In this document: one piece after another, positions 24,001-33,234 of the stretch | Layout of the letters: every line of letters starts with the position of its first letter | How positions within the stretch are numbered: position 1 is the stretch's first letter | Assembly: GCA_964023275.1 (NCBI GenBank) | Contig: OZ029915.1 | Span: 975,131-1,039,130, forward strand | Length of the DNA: 64,000 bases | From: Norana najaformis | Taxonomy: Eukaryota > Annelida > Clitellata > Crassiclitellata > Hormogastridae | Direction of reading: 5' to 3' | Translations under genes and position numbers: made by a program | The notes under the pieces: generated by a model | What the model saw: only the letters and a program-made list of their open reading frames with translations | The model's database searches: none | Told to the model about the DNA's origin: nothing

Positions 24001-26693
24001 GACTGTCCTCAGGTAAGCTTGAATCTGTGTTGTAGACAGGCACTCAACTCATCAACAGCCTTATAAATGGTTTTCGTCCGTTTTCAGATACCGTAATGAC
24101 CGTATTGTTAAGGATGCCATCTGTTTCCATGGCTCCAGCTTTGACTACATCGTTGACAAGTTACGCCTCGATATACATGAGCCTCCAGTCTCCCAGGCAA
24201 GCTATATGTTCTCAGCTTTTCTAGTTGTTAAAGGCTGCTCTTTTGAAGGGTAGACCCATCGGTCTTATCACACAAACTCACCAACACTTCACCTCCTGCT
24301 ATCTCTGCACAGGTGTTCCACTCACAACTGAAAACATTCCCACAAATCCTATTCGGATTCCTCTTCTTCCCCTTATCTATCCTGCTGATCCAATTCCAAA
24401 CACCACAACCTTAGCCGTCCAACAGACTGCCTGCATGCCTGCCTGACTCTTGGATCTTGACCTGGAGCCGAACCCTTCTTGGCTATCAGTGTTGTTTTGA
24501 CTGAACATCTGTGAATAGGCTGGTTCCCACAACTTAACTTTTGTTGGATGCTGTAGAAATCTCAAGTTTACGATTACGATTTCTAGAATTTAGAAAGAAG
24601 AAGAGAAGGCTGAGAAGGAAAAGGAGGAGGAGAGGGAGAAAGAGGAGGAGGAGAGGGAGAAGGAGGAGGAGGAGGAGAGGGAGAAAGAGAAGGAGGAGGA
24701 GGAGGAGGAGAGGGAGAAGGAGGAGGAGGAGATGAAAAGAAAGAAAAGCAGTCCCGTATGCTAACTCCATGGCACCCATTTATGTCAAATGTTAGCGACA
24801 TCATTTTCTTGGCTTTGGCATATGAGGGCGGGTGCCCAGTTCTCTCCTTTACCACCTCGTCTTCCCGCCGATAGTGTACAATCAGTGTGCTCACTTTATT
24901 GATAAGTTTGTTTGAGGCACAGGTGGGGAAGGAATCTTTTATACATCTTTTTCCCTGGCAGGGTTTTGAACCTCTGGCCTCCATTGTATGGAGTTATTGT
25001 AGAGGATGACTTTCAGCTTTGAGTTGTGTTGCATTTGTGTGTTTGTGTAAGTAAAGTAAACAGAATACAGTGTCCCTAATCCCACAAGTGAGACATAGGG
25101 GTGACGCTCATCTCATTTTCTTTAGGCCCTTGAGCCAGCAAAGAACGAACCCCAAGGTCCTGATCACGGAACCAGTGCATCGCACGACTTGCGACTCACT
25201 TCCCAGCTTATGCCAGTACCAAATTCTACTGCTTGGTGACAGAGGCATGGTGTGTGCAAACAACTTGCCCAAAGTCGTTACACGGAGTCGAACCCGCAAC
25301 TACATGATGATTGACCAAATGCGTTACTGACAGACCACTATGCTGCTGTGTATTGTATATGTATGTTTGTGTGTGAACATTTATGTAGCGTCTTTTATGA
25401 ACCTGTTAAAGAGTAAGAGTTGAAGTGGTATATCTGAAATGGTACATGTTAGATAAGATGCATTGACTGTTGACAAGCCAAGGTGTCACTCCTGTTATAA
25501 ATTTTTTGTGTCCTTAGTGTGTAACTTGGGTCGACGACGCCAAACTCAACCAGCTGCGTCGTGAGGGTGTTCGCTACGCAAAAATCGAACTGCGCGACAA
25601 CGATATTTACTTCATACCACGCAATATCATCCATCAGTTCAAGACGGTTTCGGCAGTGACCAGCATCGCGTGGCACATCCGACTCAAAGAGTATCATAAA
25701 AGCTGTTCAGATTCGACGTTGGGTCTTGGATGTGACCAAACGGTGGGCGTGAATTCTGATGAAGCCGGGAATTGCGGTGGGTCGTCTTGCTTGGAATCCG
25801 TTGCAAAACTAGAGCACAAGTCGTGCAAAGAAGCTGTTGTCTCTTGCGAAAAGACAGATTCGAAATTGGTGCCGGACAGCCACCCGAAGAATTTGCCATT
25901 TGCTGAGGATTTATCTAACTTTTCTTCCGTGACTAAGCCCCCGAGTAAGGACGCCACTTACAAACGCTATCGTAGCTTCTCGAAAAGCAGCCGAGAAGAA
26001 GATGGGCTACCACGGAAAATATCCAGTCCAGCCAAGTCCAGCCCAGGGAAAGCCACATCGAAGTTGGCCAGCGCTCACAAAACGGAGCATGGTAAAAGTT
26101 CGTCAAAACACTCCAGCTCGGTTCATCCCAGTCCCAAGAAAACCTCGTCCAGTCCAAAACTATGTAGTCCTACAAAAAATGATGAATATTCGTGCCTGGT
26201 AAAATCAAGCCATCAGCAGCTATGCAGTTCTTCGAAAAGCTCAGTGAAATTGTCACATTCTGGGAAAGGTTCCTTAAAACCGACCCTGGAGAAAGAGAAA
26301 TTCTCAGGTACTCCCAACAAGACAGTTGCCGTTGAAGCGAAAGAATCTAGAATCCTTGTTTTCGAAGGGGAACGAAACGGCAGCAGCCAACCTTCAGAGG
26401 CGCGTGACAGAAAAACCGACAATCCAAAACTTACGAAAAGGAAAGCTGAGTCTGACAGTTTAATTTCCAGCGGCTTGAACAATTCTGCCGATCATCCTTA
26501 TAAACTGCCAAAAACCGAATCACACGATGTTTTTCAGGGAATGACTAAACAGGTCGAGGACAGAACCCGGCCAGAAGAAGCAGCTGACTATTGTGGTTTA
26601 ACTGAGCTTAGGACTAAAAACGAGGAATCAGGCTTGTCAGTTAACGGAGACATTAAAGTTGTAAAAAAATGTGAGCTCTTTGCTGATGAATGA
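18019..26693 (+). CDS. RSBN1: Round spermatid basic protein 1 (Rosbin/KDM9 family)
   Basis: Five exons join in phase: 18019-18502, 19354-22171, 22720-22887, 24088-24196 and 25518-26693, giving 1584 aa. The conserved part (about residues 885-1260) reads [72 protein letters not shown] and [20 protein letters not shown]. These are diagnostic of RSBN1/RSBN1L and nematode DPY-21, a JmjC-type nuclear family reported to demethylate H4K20me2. I do not assign the iron ligands. The first ~880 residues are polar and basic with a 9-unit, 12-aa repeat. The last ~320 residues are Ser/Lys-rich and look disordered. The GTG at 17992 follows a TAG directly, so ATG 18019 is the likely start. Intron 4 has a GC donor; exon 3 has a CAGCAG acceptor. 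Much longer than the ~800-aa vertebrate proteins. Confidence 0.94.
19080..19205 (+). repeat. Family H copy in RSBN1 intron 1
   Basis: CATATATTTATATATGTATC is followed by CTTATATGGCACATTTTAAG and AACCTCGCCAAGGTGCTGCA, then GCATGACTACCTAGCAGTCC. It matches the copy at 42.4-42.5 kb. Confidence 0.65.
20448..20771 (+). repeat. In-frame coding minisatellite in RSBN1, 36-bp unit x 9
   Basis: Nine units of exactly 36 bp encode 12-aa repeats of the form [12 protein letters not shown]. Spacing is perfect (first AAG at 20448, ninth at 20736), and variation is mostly conservative: D/N at position 4, S/L at 6, E/K at 12. It lies in the non-conserved half of RSBN1 exon 2. Confidence 0.92.
22225..22300 (+). 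repeat. Family H fragment in RSBN1 intron 2
   Basis: AAATATAGTACCTTTTAAGT and ACCTCACAAAAGCGCTGCTT match the family H tail, without the TATG run. A TATG/GCATG-rich tract at about 22500-22660 follows separately. Confidence 0.5.
22950..23240 (+). mobile_element. Non-LTR retrotransposon 3' remnant (RT C-terminus)
   Basis: A plus-strand frame at about 22971-23109 reads [19 protein letters not shown], then [16 protein letters not shown] and ends in TGA. This is the familiar far C-terminus of LINE ORF2 proteins (RSFxxxGPxxWNxLP). It is followed by about 120 bp of 3' UTR ending in GGCACTTTATAAATCTCAAA. The element is 5'-truncated and lies in RSBN1 intron 3. Confidence 0.7.
23685..23840 (+). repeat. 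Family D copy
   Basis: ACTTCTATAGCGCCGTTATC, CAAGGCATCAGTCGATGGTC, ACTGGAGAAGCCAGGTCGAA and GGGGTCAGAGAAATCAG. The same string recurs at 2.4, 33.9, 40.5, 42.5, 43.0, 45.9, 56.4 and 58.9 kb. Confidence 0.75.
24440..24585 (-). repeat. Family B copy in RSBN1 intron 4
   Basis: In reverse it gives CGTAAACTTGAGATTTCTAC, GTGGGAACCAGCCTATTCAC, CAAAACAACACTGATAGCCA and CCAGGTCAAGATCCAAGAGT. It is immediately followed by the purine tract. Confidence 0.8.
24595..24735 (+). repeat. Homopurine (GGA/AGA)n tract
   Basis: About 140 bp with almost only purines on the plus strand, made of AGG, GAGGGAGAA and AGAAGGAGG blocks. The poly-Arg/Lys and poly-Leu/Pro open frames across it are artefacts. Confidence 0.9.
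25048..25345 (+). repeat. Family E copy in RSBN1 intron 4
   Basis: GTAAGTAAAGTAAACAGAAT, TCTTTAGGCCCTTGAGCCAG, CATCGCACGACTTGCGACTC and GTTACACGGAGTCGAACCCG, ending with GCGTTACTGACAGACCACTA. It is shared with copies at 43.1-43.4 and 61.3-61.6 kb and with the right edge of the window. The GAGTCGAACCCGCAAC stretch resembles an antisense tRNA T-arm, so the family may be a tRNA-derived SINE. Confidence 0.75.
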
Positions 26694-26943
26694 ACGACCC
26701 TTGGACCATATTCTTCACGGATCTGCTGTTTGAGCAGCTGCTCCAGGTGGATAGGTTCATTTGAATTTAGGCCATTTGAAAACAGATTAATGTGAGAAGA
26801 AGTAACCCAGTTATGGGATTTTGTGCGTGAAATCAGTTCGCACTCCATTTGCGATCTCTGTCTGTTGTTTAGACTGGAGAGCGCGGTTTCAGGTGAAATC
26901 TGACAGTAGCCAATCACGTATGGTTGTTTGTTAAACCGACCTT

Positions 26944-26949
26944 AATAAA
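26944..26949 (+). promoter_or_regulatory. Candidate poly(A) signal of RSBN1
   Basis: AATAAA lies 250 bp after the RSBN1 stop codon. It is the first canonical signal downstream; later ones exist, so usage is uncertain. Confidence 0.4.
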
Positions 26950-27049
26950 TCTGCCTCGAGCATAACTTATTTGCCCCTTGTGACCTTGGTGATTTTCCAG
27001 TGACTTCGCTTGGCTAATTAATTTGCCATTCCTGTTCGTGACATTTGCC

Positions 27050-27310
27050 TAGCATCTGGTCTAAGGTAATTTTGCTGTATTGACCTTAATTTGCCAGTGA
27101 CCTGACCTGCTTTATTTGTGACTGACCTGACCTTAATATGTCACTGACCTAACCTAATTAATGACACTGAAATTACTCTTGTGAATGACCCGACCTTAAT
27201 GATCATGAACTTGTGACATAACTGACATGATTGATGACAATTATATGACCTTTGTGACTGACATGACCTTAATAATTTGTCACTTACCTGACCCAATTAG
27301 TCAAATGACA
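27050..27310 (+). repeat. Degenerate TGACCTGACCTTAAT repeat
   Basis: TGACCTGACC, TGACCTTAAT and GTGACTGACCTGACCTTAAT recur about ten times at irregular spacing. Confidence 0.6.
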
Positions 27311-28104
27311 CGTGTTTTTGTTTCAAGAGGTGTTGAGCATATTTTAAAAAAACATTTCAGTTGATTGCATTGCTTTGTCTCATGACGACACTGAATTTTT
27401 TCTTTCTTTACCATATTTGACGGTAAACAACAGTTGTTGTTACCTTTGAACTGATGTGGTTATCGTGCTAACATTTTTTTAAATCAGATTTCACGTTTAA
27501 TATTTTCATCTTTTAATGAGAAAAGGAGCAGAAAATTATTAACATGCTTAGAATTGTTATGTGCAGTGTTAATGATGAGGTTACCGTGAAGCATCAAAGA
27601 TCAGTTAGACTGACTTCAACGAAAAAGATATCACATAATCGTTTATGTTAAGTATGTTGGATGTTAAAATTCACTAATATATCAGCCATATAGTTAATTT
27701 TAATAAATTTAGACTTGCATCGGTTTAGCCTTATCTGTCAGCGTTATAAGAGGGTCATTGCCTGCCCTGCTTGGAACATGGAGTGAATTACGGCCATAAA
27801 CGTTTGCTCCAAATTGCCTAGGATTTGCTGATGATGAACAGAAATCACATCTCTTGAAATATTTTAGATTTTGTACTTGAGTTTCTATGTTTTCCTAACA
27901 GTAATTGTAATTCTGGATGCTGTGTTTCTTTGTCGATACAGTGAGTGTGTTGACAGCCAAGTTTTCAGTCAGTGTATAAATGTTACCTGGTAAAACTATG
28001 ATTTTTTACTCTAGTTGGCATTGATGTGTTACCTGTAATCATAAATTCAAACTGTCCCTTCAGCCAAGTATCAGGTGTGAATCAGTCTGAATTCTTGTGA
28101 CGTG

Positions 28105-28232
28105 GATTCAGCGATTTTGCACCAACCATCTGGAATAATCTTCCTTTTTACATTACTCACAACAGTTTCTCGCTAAACATATCTGTAAAGCGGCTTAAGA
28201 CCTATTTTGTATCGTCCGCTTTTGTTGTCTGA
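28105..28232 (+). mobile_element. Non-LTR retrotransposon C-terminal remnant
   Basis: The frame DFAPTIWNNLPFYITHNSFS followed by VKRLKTYFVSSAFVV and TGA (28112-28231) is the typical end of a LINE ORF2 (APxxWNxLPxxIRxxxSxxxFKxxLKTxLFxxAF). There is no reverse transcriptase core upstream, so this is a truncated relic. Confidence 0.7.
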
Positions 28233-29331
28233 CCGCTGCGACCCACCCACTCGCTACGATTCCTTGTTCAGTTGATGGGCTTATGGTGTGTTAACAAGTG
28301 CATTGCTTACTTACTTGCATACATCCTCTTTTATTTCTGATTCAGAACAGTCTTGGTCTTCTTGTCTTGCTGTTTGCTTCGAATCTTGTGTGCAGTGCCT
28401 TGTTTGGGATCTGGTCACGAGGCTTTATTTCTTCGTGATCAAACCATCGGAGTCTTCACTTACATCCGTGAACTTTTATTTCTTCGTTTGAATTCTTTGT
28501 AGTCCTAAAACTTATTCTAGGCAACTGATTTTTACGTCAGGGATTCTTGTCTTGTCTTGCTTTCTTAGGGTCCATCATTCAGGTCCGTAGCAAAAGATGG
28601 ATTGTATCAGTGTCTCGTATTCTTGCCTATGTTTTCTTTGTTATATCCTGACTTATGGTTTACTTGATGTTTCATTTTTAATGGACTTCTTCAGCAGGCA
28701 ACAATTTTACTATGGTGTTGCTTGAAGCGGTCACTGACTAATGCCTTGTGCATTTAATAACTGTGCTCACGAAGTCATTAGAATGAATGATATCCTTGTT
28801 TCTCCAGATCCTGATTGACTACAGAAGCGTCATAAGGAAGTTCCTCTATTGTCTTTTGGGTTATCATCTAAAAGCATGTGCGTCTTTTTCCAGAGTCCTG
28901 TGCAAGTAACTGTTTGTTTACTTTATTATGAAATTGGGTCAGAGTTTGCACAGTAATTTCTTGTGTTTAATATGCATCTAGGTCAGAATTTATGTGGCAC
29001 TCTGTTGAGAGCTTTTTAAAGAGAATTCTGTCGTTGTTTGGTTTCTGTTTTTTAAACCTGAGTTTCTGTTTTTGGTCTTGTACAGCGAAACTTTGCTATA
29101 TAGCGTGCAGGGTTAAAGCGTGAATTCTGTTATAACAGAGATCAGTTGTGGTTCCAGGTTTTCCTTCCGAATACTTTACACTCAGACCTGTTTATATGTG
29201 CATTGATGCAATCATGATTTCAGCTTTGTAGTGTAATGTAAAATGGTAATTTCTCAGTGATGTGACTGTCAACTGATGCCTTGCACGTTATGATAACAGC
29301 GGCATAGAAGTCAGTAGATTAGACCAGAGGT

Positions 29332-29469
29332 ACGGTAGCTGAATGGTTAGAGTGCTTGGCTTGTGACGTAGAGAGTATGGGTTCAAGCCTCCTTCCCTCA
29401 CATTTGCTGATCGATTGATTGGTGATGCTTAATAATAAACGCAGAAATAATAAAATAATAATAATAATG
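29332..29469 (+). repeat. Family C, tRNA-derived SINE copy
   Basis: It has the clearest polymerase III boxes of the family: A box GTAGCTGAATGGTTAGAGTG, B box GGGTTCAAGCC. The body is shortened, missing the GGTTACTGTGTAGGGACC part, and ends in AATAATAAAATAATAATAAT. Confidence 0.85.
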
Positions 29470-31469
29470 TTACCACTTTTCAGTGGGGCAGTAATATGGA
29501 AATGTGGTCCTTATTAACAGCAGATGCTGAATTAATTATTTAATTTGATAATTAATTGTTATTTCCTGGCTAGTCAGCCGCCAATTAGAAGTGATTGTGC
29601 CAGTGGTTGATTGGTTTAAGTTGATTTTTTGTTTCATTTTTGTTTTCGTTTTTAGTTTTGAGCTTTCTACAGCATTGTTTCGCTTGTGTTTGGGTTTAAA
29701 AATTAACAGGTTGCTTCTTTTGTCGTGCGTGATGTGATAGCTGAATGGTAATGTTACGGAATTTAACCATTGTTTCCGGCTTTCAAATCCTTGTTTATAA
29801 TCGTACAGTGGACGGGGATCGGTTGTCCTGTTCTTTATTTGCAGTTGTCAGGTTTGTGCTTGAGTTAAACCATCAGTGGATCCACGAGTTAACAATAATG
29901 AGTCCTTGGAGGAATACATTCTGTCAAGGTGAATCATAATCGAAAACATGGGTGGAATCCAACCATGATCTGAAGCTGAGTTTGGGGAATGCTGTTGAGT
30001 TACCCCCAAACTGGTGAGGGTTGCCAATTAAAAACTGACTGAAAAACCTGGGAAACTGAGAAAGGTCGTGAAAAATCTGAGGAACTAAAAACTGTGAAAC
30101 TACAAAAGGTTTTTAAAAATTTGGGGACCTTAAACAGGTCTTTATAAAAACTAGAGAGCTAAATAAAAGGTTATCAGAAATGAGGCCTTGTGCCACTTGG
30201 CCCCTGCCGTCTTAAACTTCTCGATCTGTTTGTGCATAGCACATTAAGGTTTTTAATTGTACTATATATGTAACCGGATGCATGCATGTATGTATGTATG
30301 TACATACGCATACATAGATACATGCTTTAATTAATCTCCGTTATCTTTTTGTTGAGTTTGTTTTTGTTTACTGTTCTGATTGCAATTAAATTTAGGTCCT
30401 GGTGTGAGAATGTTTGCATTGTTTTGTAGTTTTCTGTTCATTACGAAATCCGTTGCGTGTTTTATTCGGGCATTATCAAAATTCTTCTGTTCTGCCGTCA
30501 TGTTCACTATAAGATCAGTACATAAGGTTTAGATTTGGTGCAGCACTCCCCCCATATGCCGAGGCTAAGAACTTAAGTTGCTAACAGTTTGTGAGGAATT
30601 AGCCTACCATGAGAAAAGATCCTTGGGAAGGGCAGTGCCAAATGTGGACTGGGGGATTGGTCCGGAGTAGGCCATTTTTACAATCATCTGCCAAGACTAG
30701 CCATTCCAATTCAACAGTGGGGATGAATCTAAGAAGCTGGATGGAACAAAGTTATAGTGGAATCTTGTTTCTACTGACAAGACATTAAACTAATGAGTCC
30801 CTAGACGTGACGGACTGCCATTAACGTTAGCATACCTAGTCTGTTTTTTCATCCTTGCCTCAGCCATATATGTGGACATATGTTGGACCATCCTTAAACT
30901 GGTTGGGCCCACAGCGGGCCTGCGTTGCGCCACCGATGGCTACCCAACATGCATGGCTGTCATTATTTTACATCTTGGACACTATTAATGGACAATATGG
31001 GGTCACTGCATACACCTTTGAGGCTTTCCAGTAATTGTGTGCATTGTAAATACCTGATTTATAGTATTAATATTATTATTAATTAATTAATATAACAGCT
31101 TTGCTTCACATTGTTAACTAACTACACAGGCTAGAGAATTTCTCCATTTTTTGTTTGCCAGGCTAAATTAATCTGGTTTGCATGCTGCTGACATCGCTAC
31201 ACAACCTAATTTATTTTGTTGACTCAGCAGTTCATGGTAGGACAAAATTCAGCAGAAGAAATCTTATGTATTTTGTTAATATAATTGACCCAGGAAGAAT
31301 AATCTTCTATTGTGTTTTCTGTGCATGTATTTAATTAGTGGTAATATTATTCAAGACACTGATGCATATGTAAACGTTTATGGGATTGGTTTAAATCTGT
31401 GCACATTAAAGTGACATCATTAATCAAGCATTGTTTCTTGGTTTTAAATGTAATATGGTGTACCGTCCA

Positions 31470-31640
31470 GATACATATTTCAGAGATTTTAATCTCGGAC
31501 TAGCACGGTCCGTACACGGGGACCTTAAATGGCGTGACACCCATTCAAATGGGCAGAATTGGTGAAGGATCTCACCCGATCAATTCATAGAAAAATGAGA
31601 AGGTTCAAGCCATATGAAATAATGTGTACAGTTACATAGA
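31470..31640 (+). repeat. Family A copy
   Basis: TTTCAGAGATTTTAATCTCG, GGACTAGCACGGTCCGTACA, GTGAAGGATCTCACCCGATC and GAAAAATGAGAAGGTTCAAG. Near full length. Confidence 0.85.
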
Positions 31641-31954
31641 TGGACATACACTGGACCTTCCTTAAAATGAGCCAGGGTGCCATATTGAGAACCTTGTAAT
31701 AATGAATTATCTCCATTCTTATAGATTGTTTCTCAAGTCACGTGCTTGTCTCATGTTTAGTCCGAGTCTCGTTACATTGATGCAACCAACACATACTTTA
31801 TCATGTCTCAAAGGAACAAATGTTTAATTTATATACATTTCAACCAACACACCAGTTAGACTTAACAAAACATTTCAAAATTATTACAACCAAATAGGTA
31901 TGTCAACATAACTAATTATAGGTTATTTAGTATATACCTTGCCATTCACCATAT

Positions 31955-31956
31955 AG

Positions 31957-31996
<40 letters not shown>

Positions 31997-32165
31997 CAAT
32001 GTGTATATTATATAAATATATATTGAAAATGAATATATATGAAAAGTATATGCATACATGAACTTGGTAATTCTAGGCAAGTATTTAAATACAGTACATG
32101 TGCACAGTTGCATATATATATACCTATTAATATATACTGATGTACGGTAGTATATATAATACAGT
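31955..32165. repeat. (AT)n microsatellite and AT-rich tract
   Basis: About 20 TA dinucleotides (31962-31992) are followed by ATATATA-rich sequence to about 32165. No other content is seen. Confidence 0.85.
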
Positions 32166-32785
32166 TTGATTACAAATGTTCACTCAATTCTTTAACCAGA
32201 TTGAAGATGATTAAGATGATAACTGAAATGATTAACTTGATATTCGAGCGTCGTGTATTTTCGAGTTCGTTTCGTAGTTAGTTCCTGTAAGTTAAAAAAA
32301 CGGAAAAATTACACCCAACATTTAGCGCAACAGAAACTACGCGCGAACGCAAGATACACTGCATCACCTGAAAGGTTTCTAAAGTAGATGCCGTTTCTTG
32401 TTTATGCAAAATGATGTAGCAGATTGCGTGGCAAGCAGCGTGTTGAAGTTGAGAAGAGGTACGCAGATGTGACTGCAAAAGCACTAATTGTTAGCACTAG
32501 CGAATAAGCACACTCAAAAAGCCTGTGTGTCTAGCATATGCAGTTTGGCCCTGGTCATTTGCAAGCGTCATCAGCAAATGTAGGGCCAACAGTATGACAT
32601 CGACATTATTAACAAATCAGCACTCTGCCATAGATGCATGAAGTGGTTGTCCCCATTCAGCACGTCTGTACGGTTAGCACGACGTCCCGACAACCTTGTC
32701 GTATCATCCATGTGGAGAACCACATAGCCAGGTCACATATCCGAACCACCACATAAGAAAGTTTATTTTATAATGAGACCTAATT

Positions 32786-32937
32786 AGACATATCAAGAAC
32801 TGCCTTATTAGACATATCAAGAACTGCCTTATTAGACATATCAAGAACTGCCTTATTAGACATATCAAGAACCATCTTATTAGCTACATCAAGAACCATC
32901 TTATTAGCTACATCAAGAACTGCCTTATTACGAGGTT
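32786..32937 (-). repeat. 24-bp tandem repeat, about 6 copies
   Basis: The plus-strand unit is TTATTAGACATATCAAGAAC followed by TGCC, at exactly 24 bp. On the minus strand it reads as an 8-aa repeat (VLDMSNKA/VLDVANKM). The period keeps one frame open, but no splice context ties it to NBR1, which ends 300 bp upstream. Confidence 0.85.
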
Positions 32938-33234
32938 GTTTTAAAACCAGATTACATCTCACCATATGACAAGATTATTTTATAATCACGCCTTTTTAGT
33001 CTCATCAAGAAAATCACCTTAGCAGCCACATCAGCCTTATTACAAGGTTGTTATAATAATCAGGTCATATTCTAAAACTTAAGCAGATTTGGGATCTCTA
33101 TCCCTGACTGCATTACATCAAAATTCTTGTTATATTTAAGCATTTTATAACGAGAATCCGGTGTATGTCAGTTATCGCGGATGGATAGAAGAGTTAAGTG
33201 AATGTCAGCAGAGCGGCACAAACGTCCGAGGTGC

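Larger units (their letters stand above)
26694..33234. other. 6.5 kb between convergent RSBN1 and NBR1, no gene seen
   Basis: Part is presumably the RSBN1 3' UTR on the left and the NBR1 3' UTR on the right. No exon, family motif or phased splice pair was found. It holds a degenerate GACCTGACCTTAAT repeat (27.05-27.3 kb), a retrotransposon C-terminus (28.1 kb), one SINE C copy (29.3 kb), one family A copy (31.5 kb), AT-rich DNA (32.0 kb) and a 24-bp tandem array (32.8 kb). It is poorer in dispersed repeats than the rest of the window. Confidence 0.6.

Noticed and set aside
24534..24984. Poly-Arg/Lys, poly-Leu and poly-Pro/Ser frames
   Set aside because: Translations of the homopurine tract and its complement; not exons.
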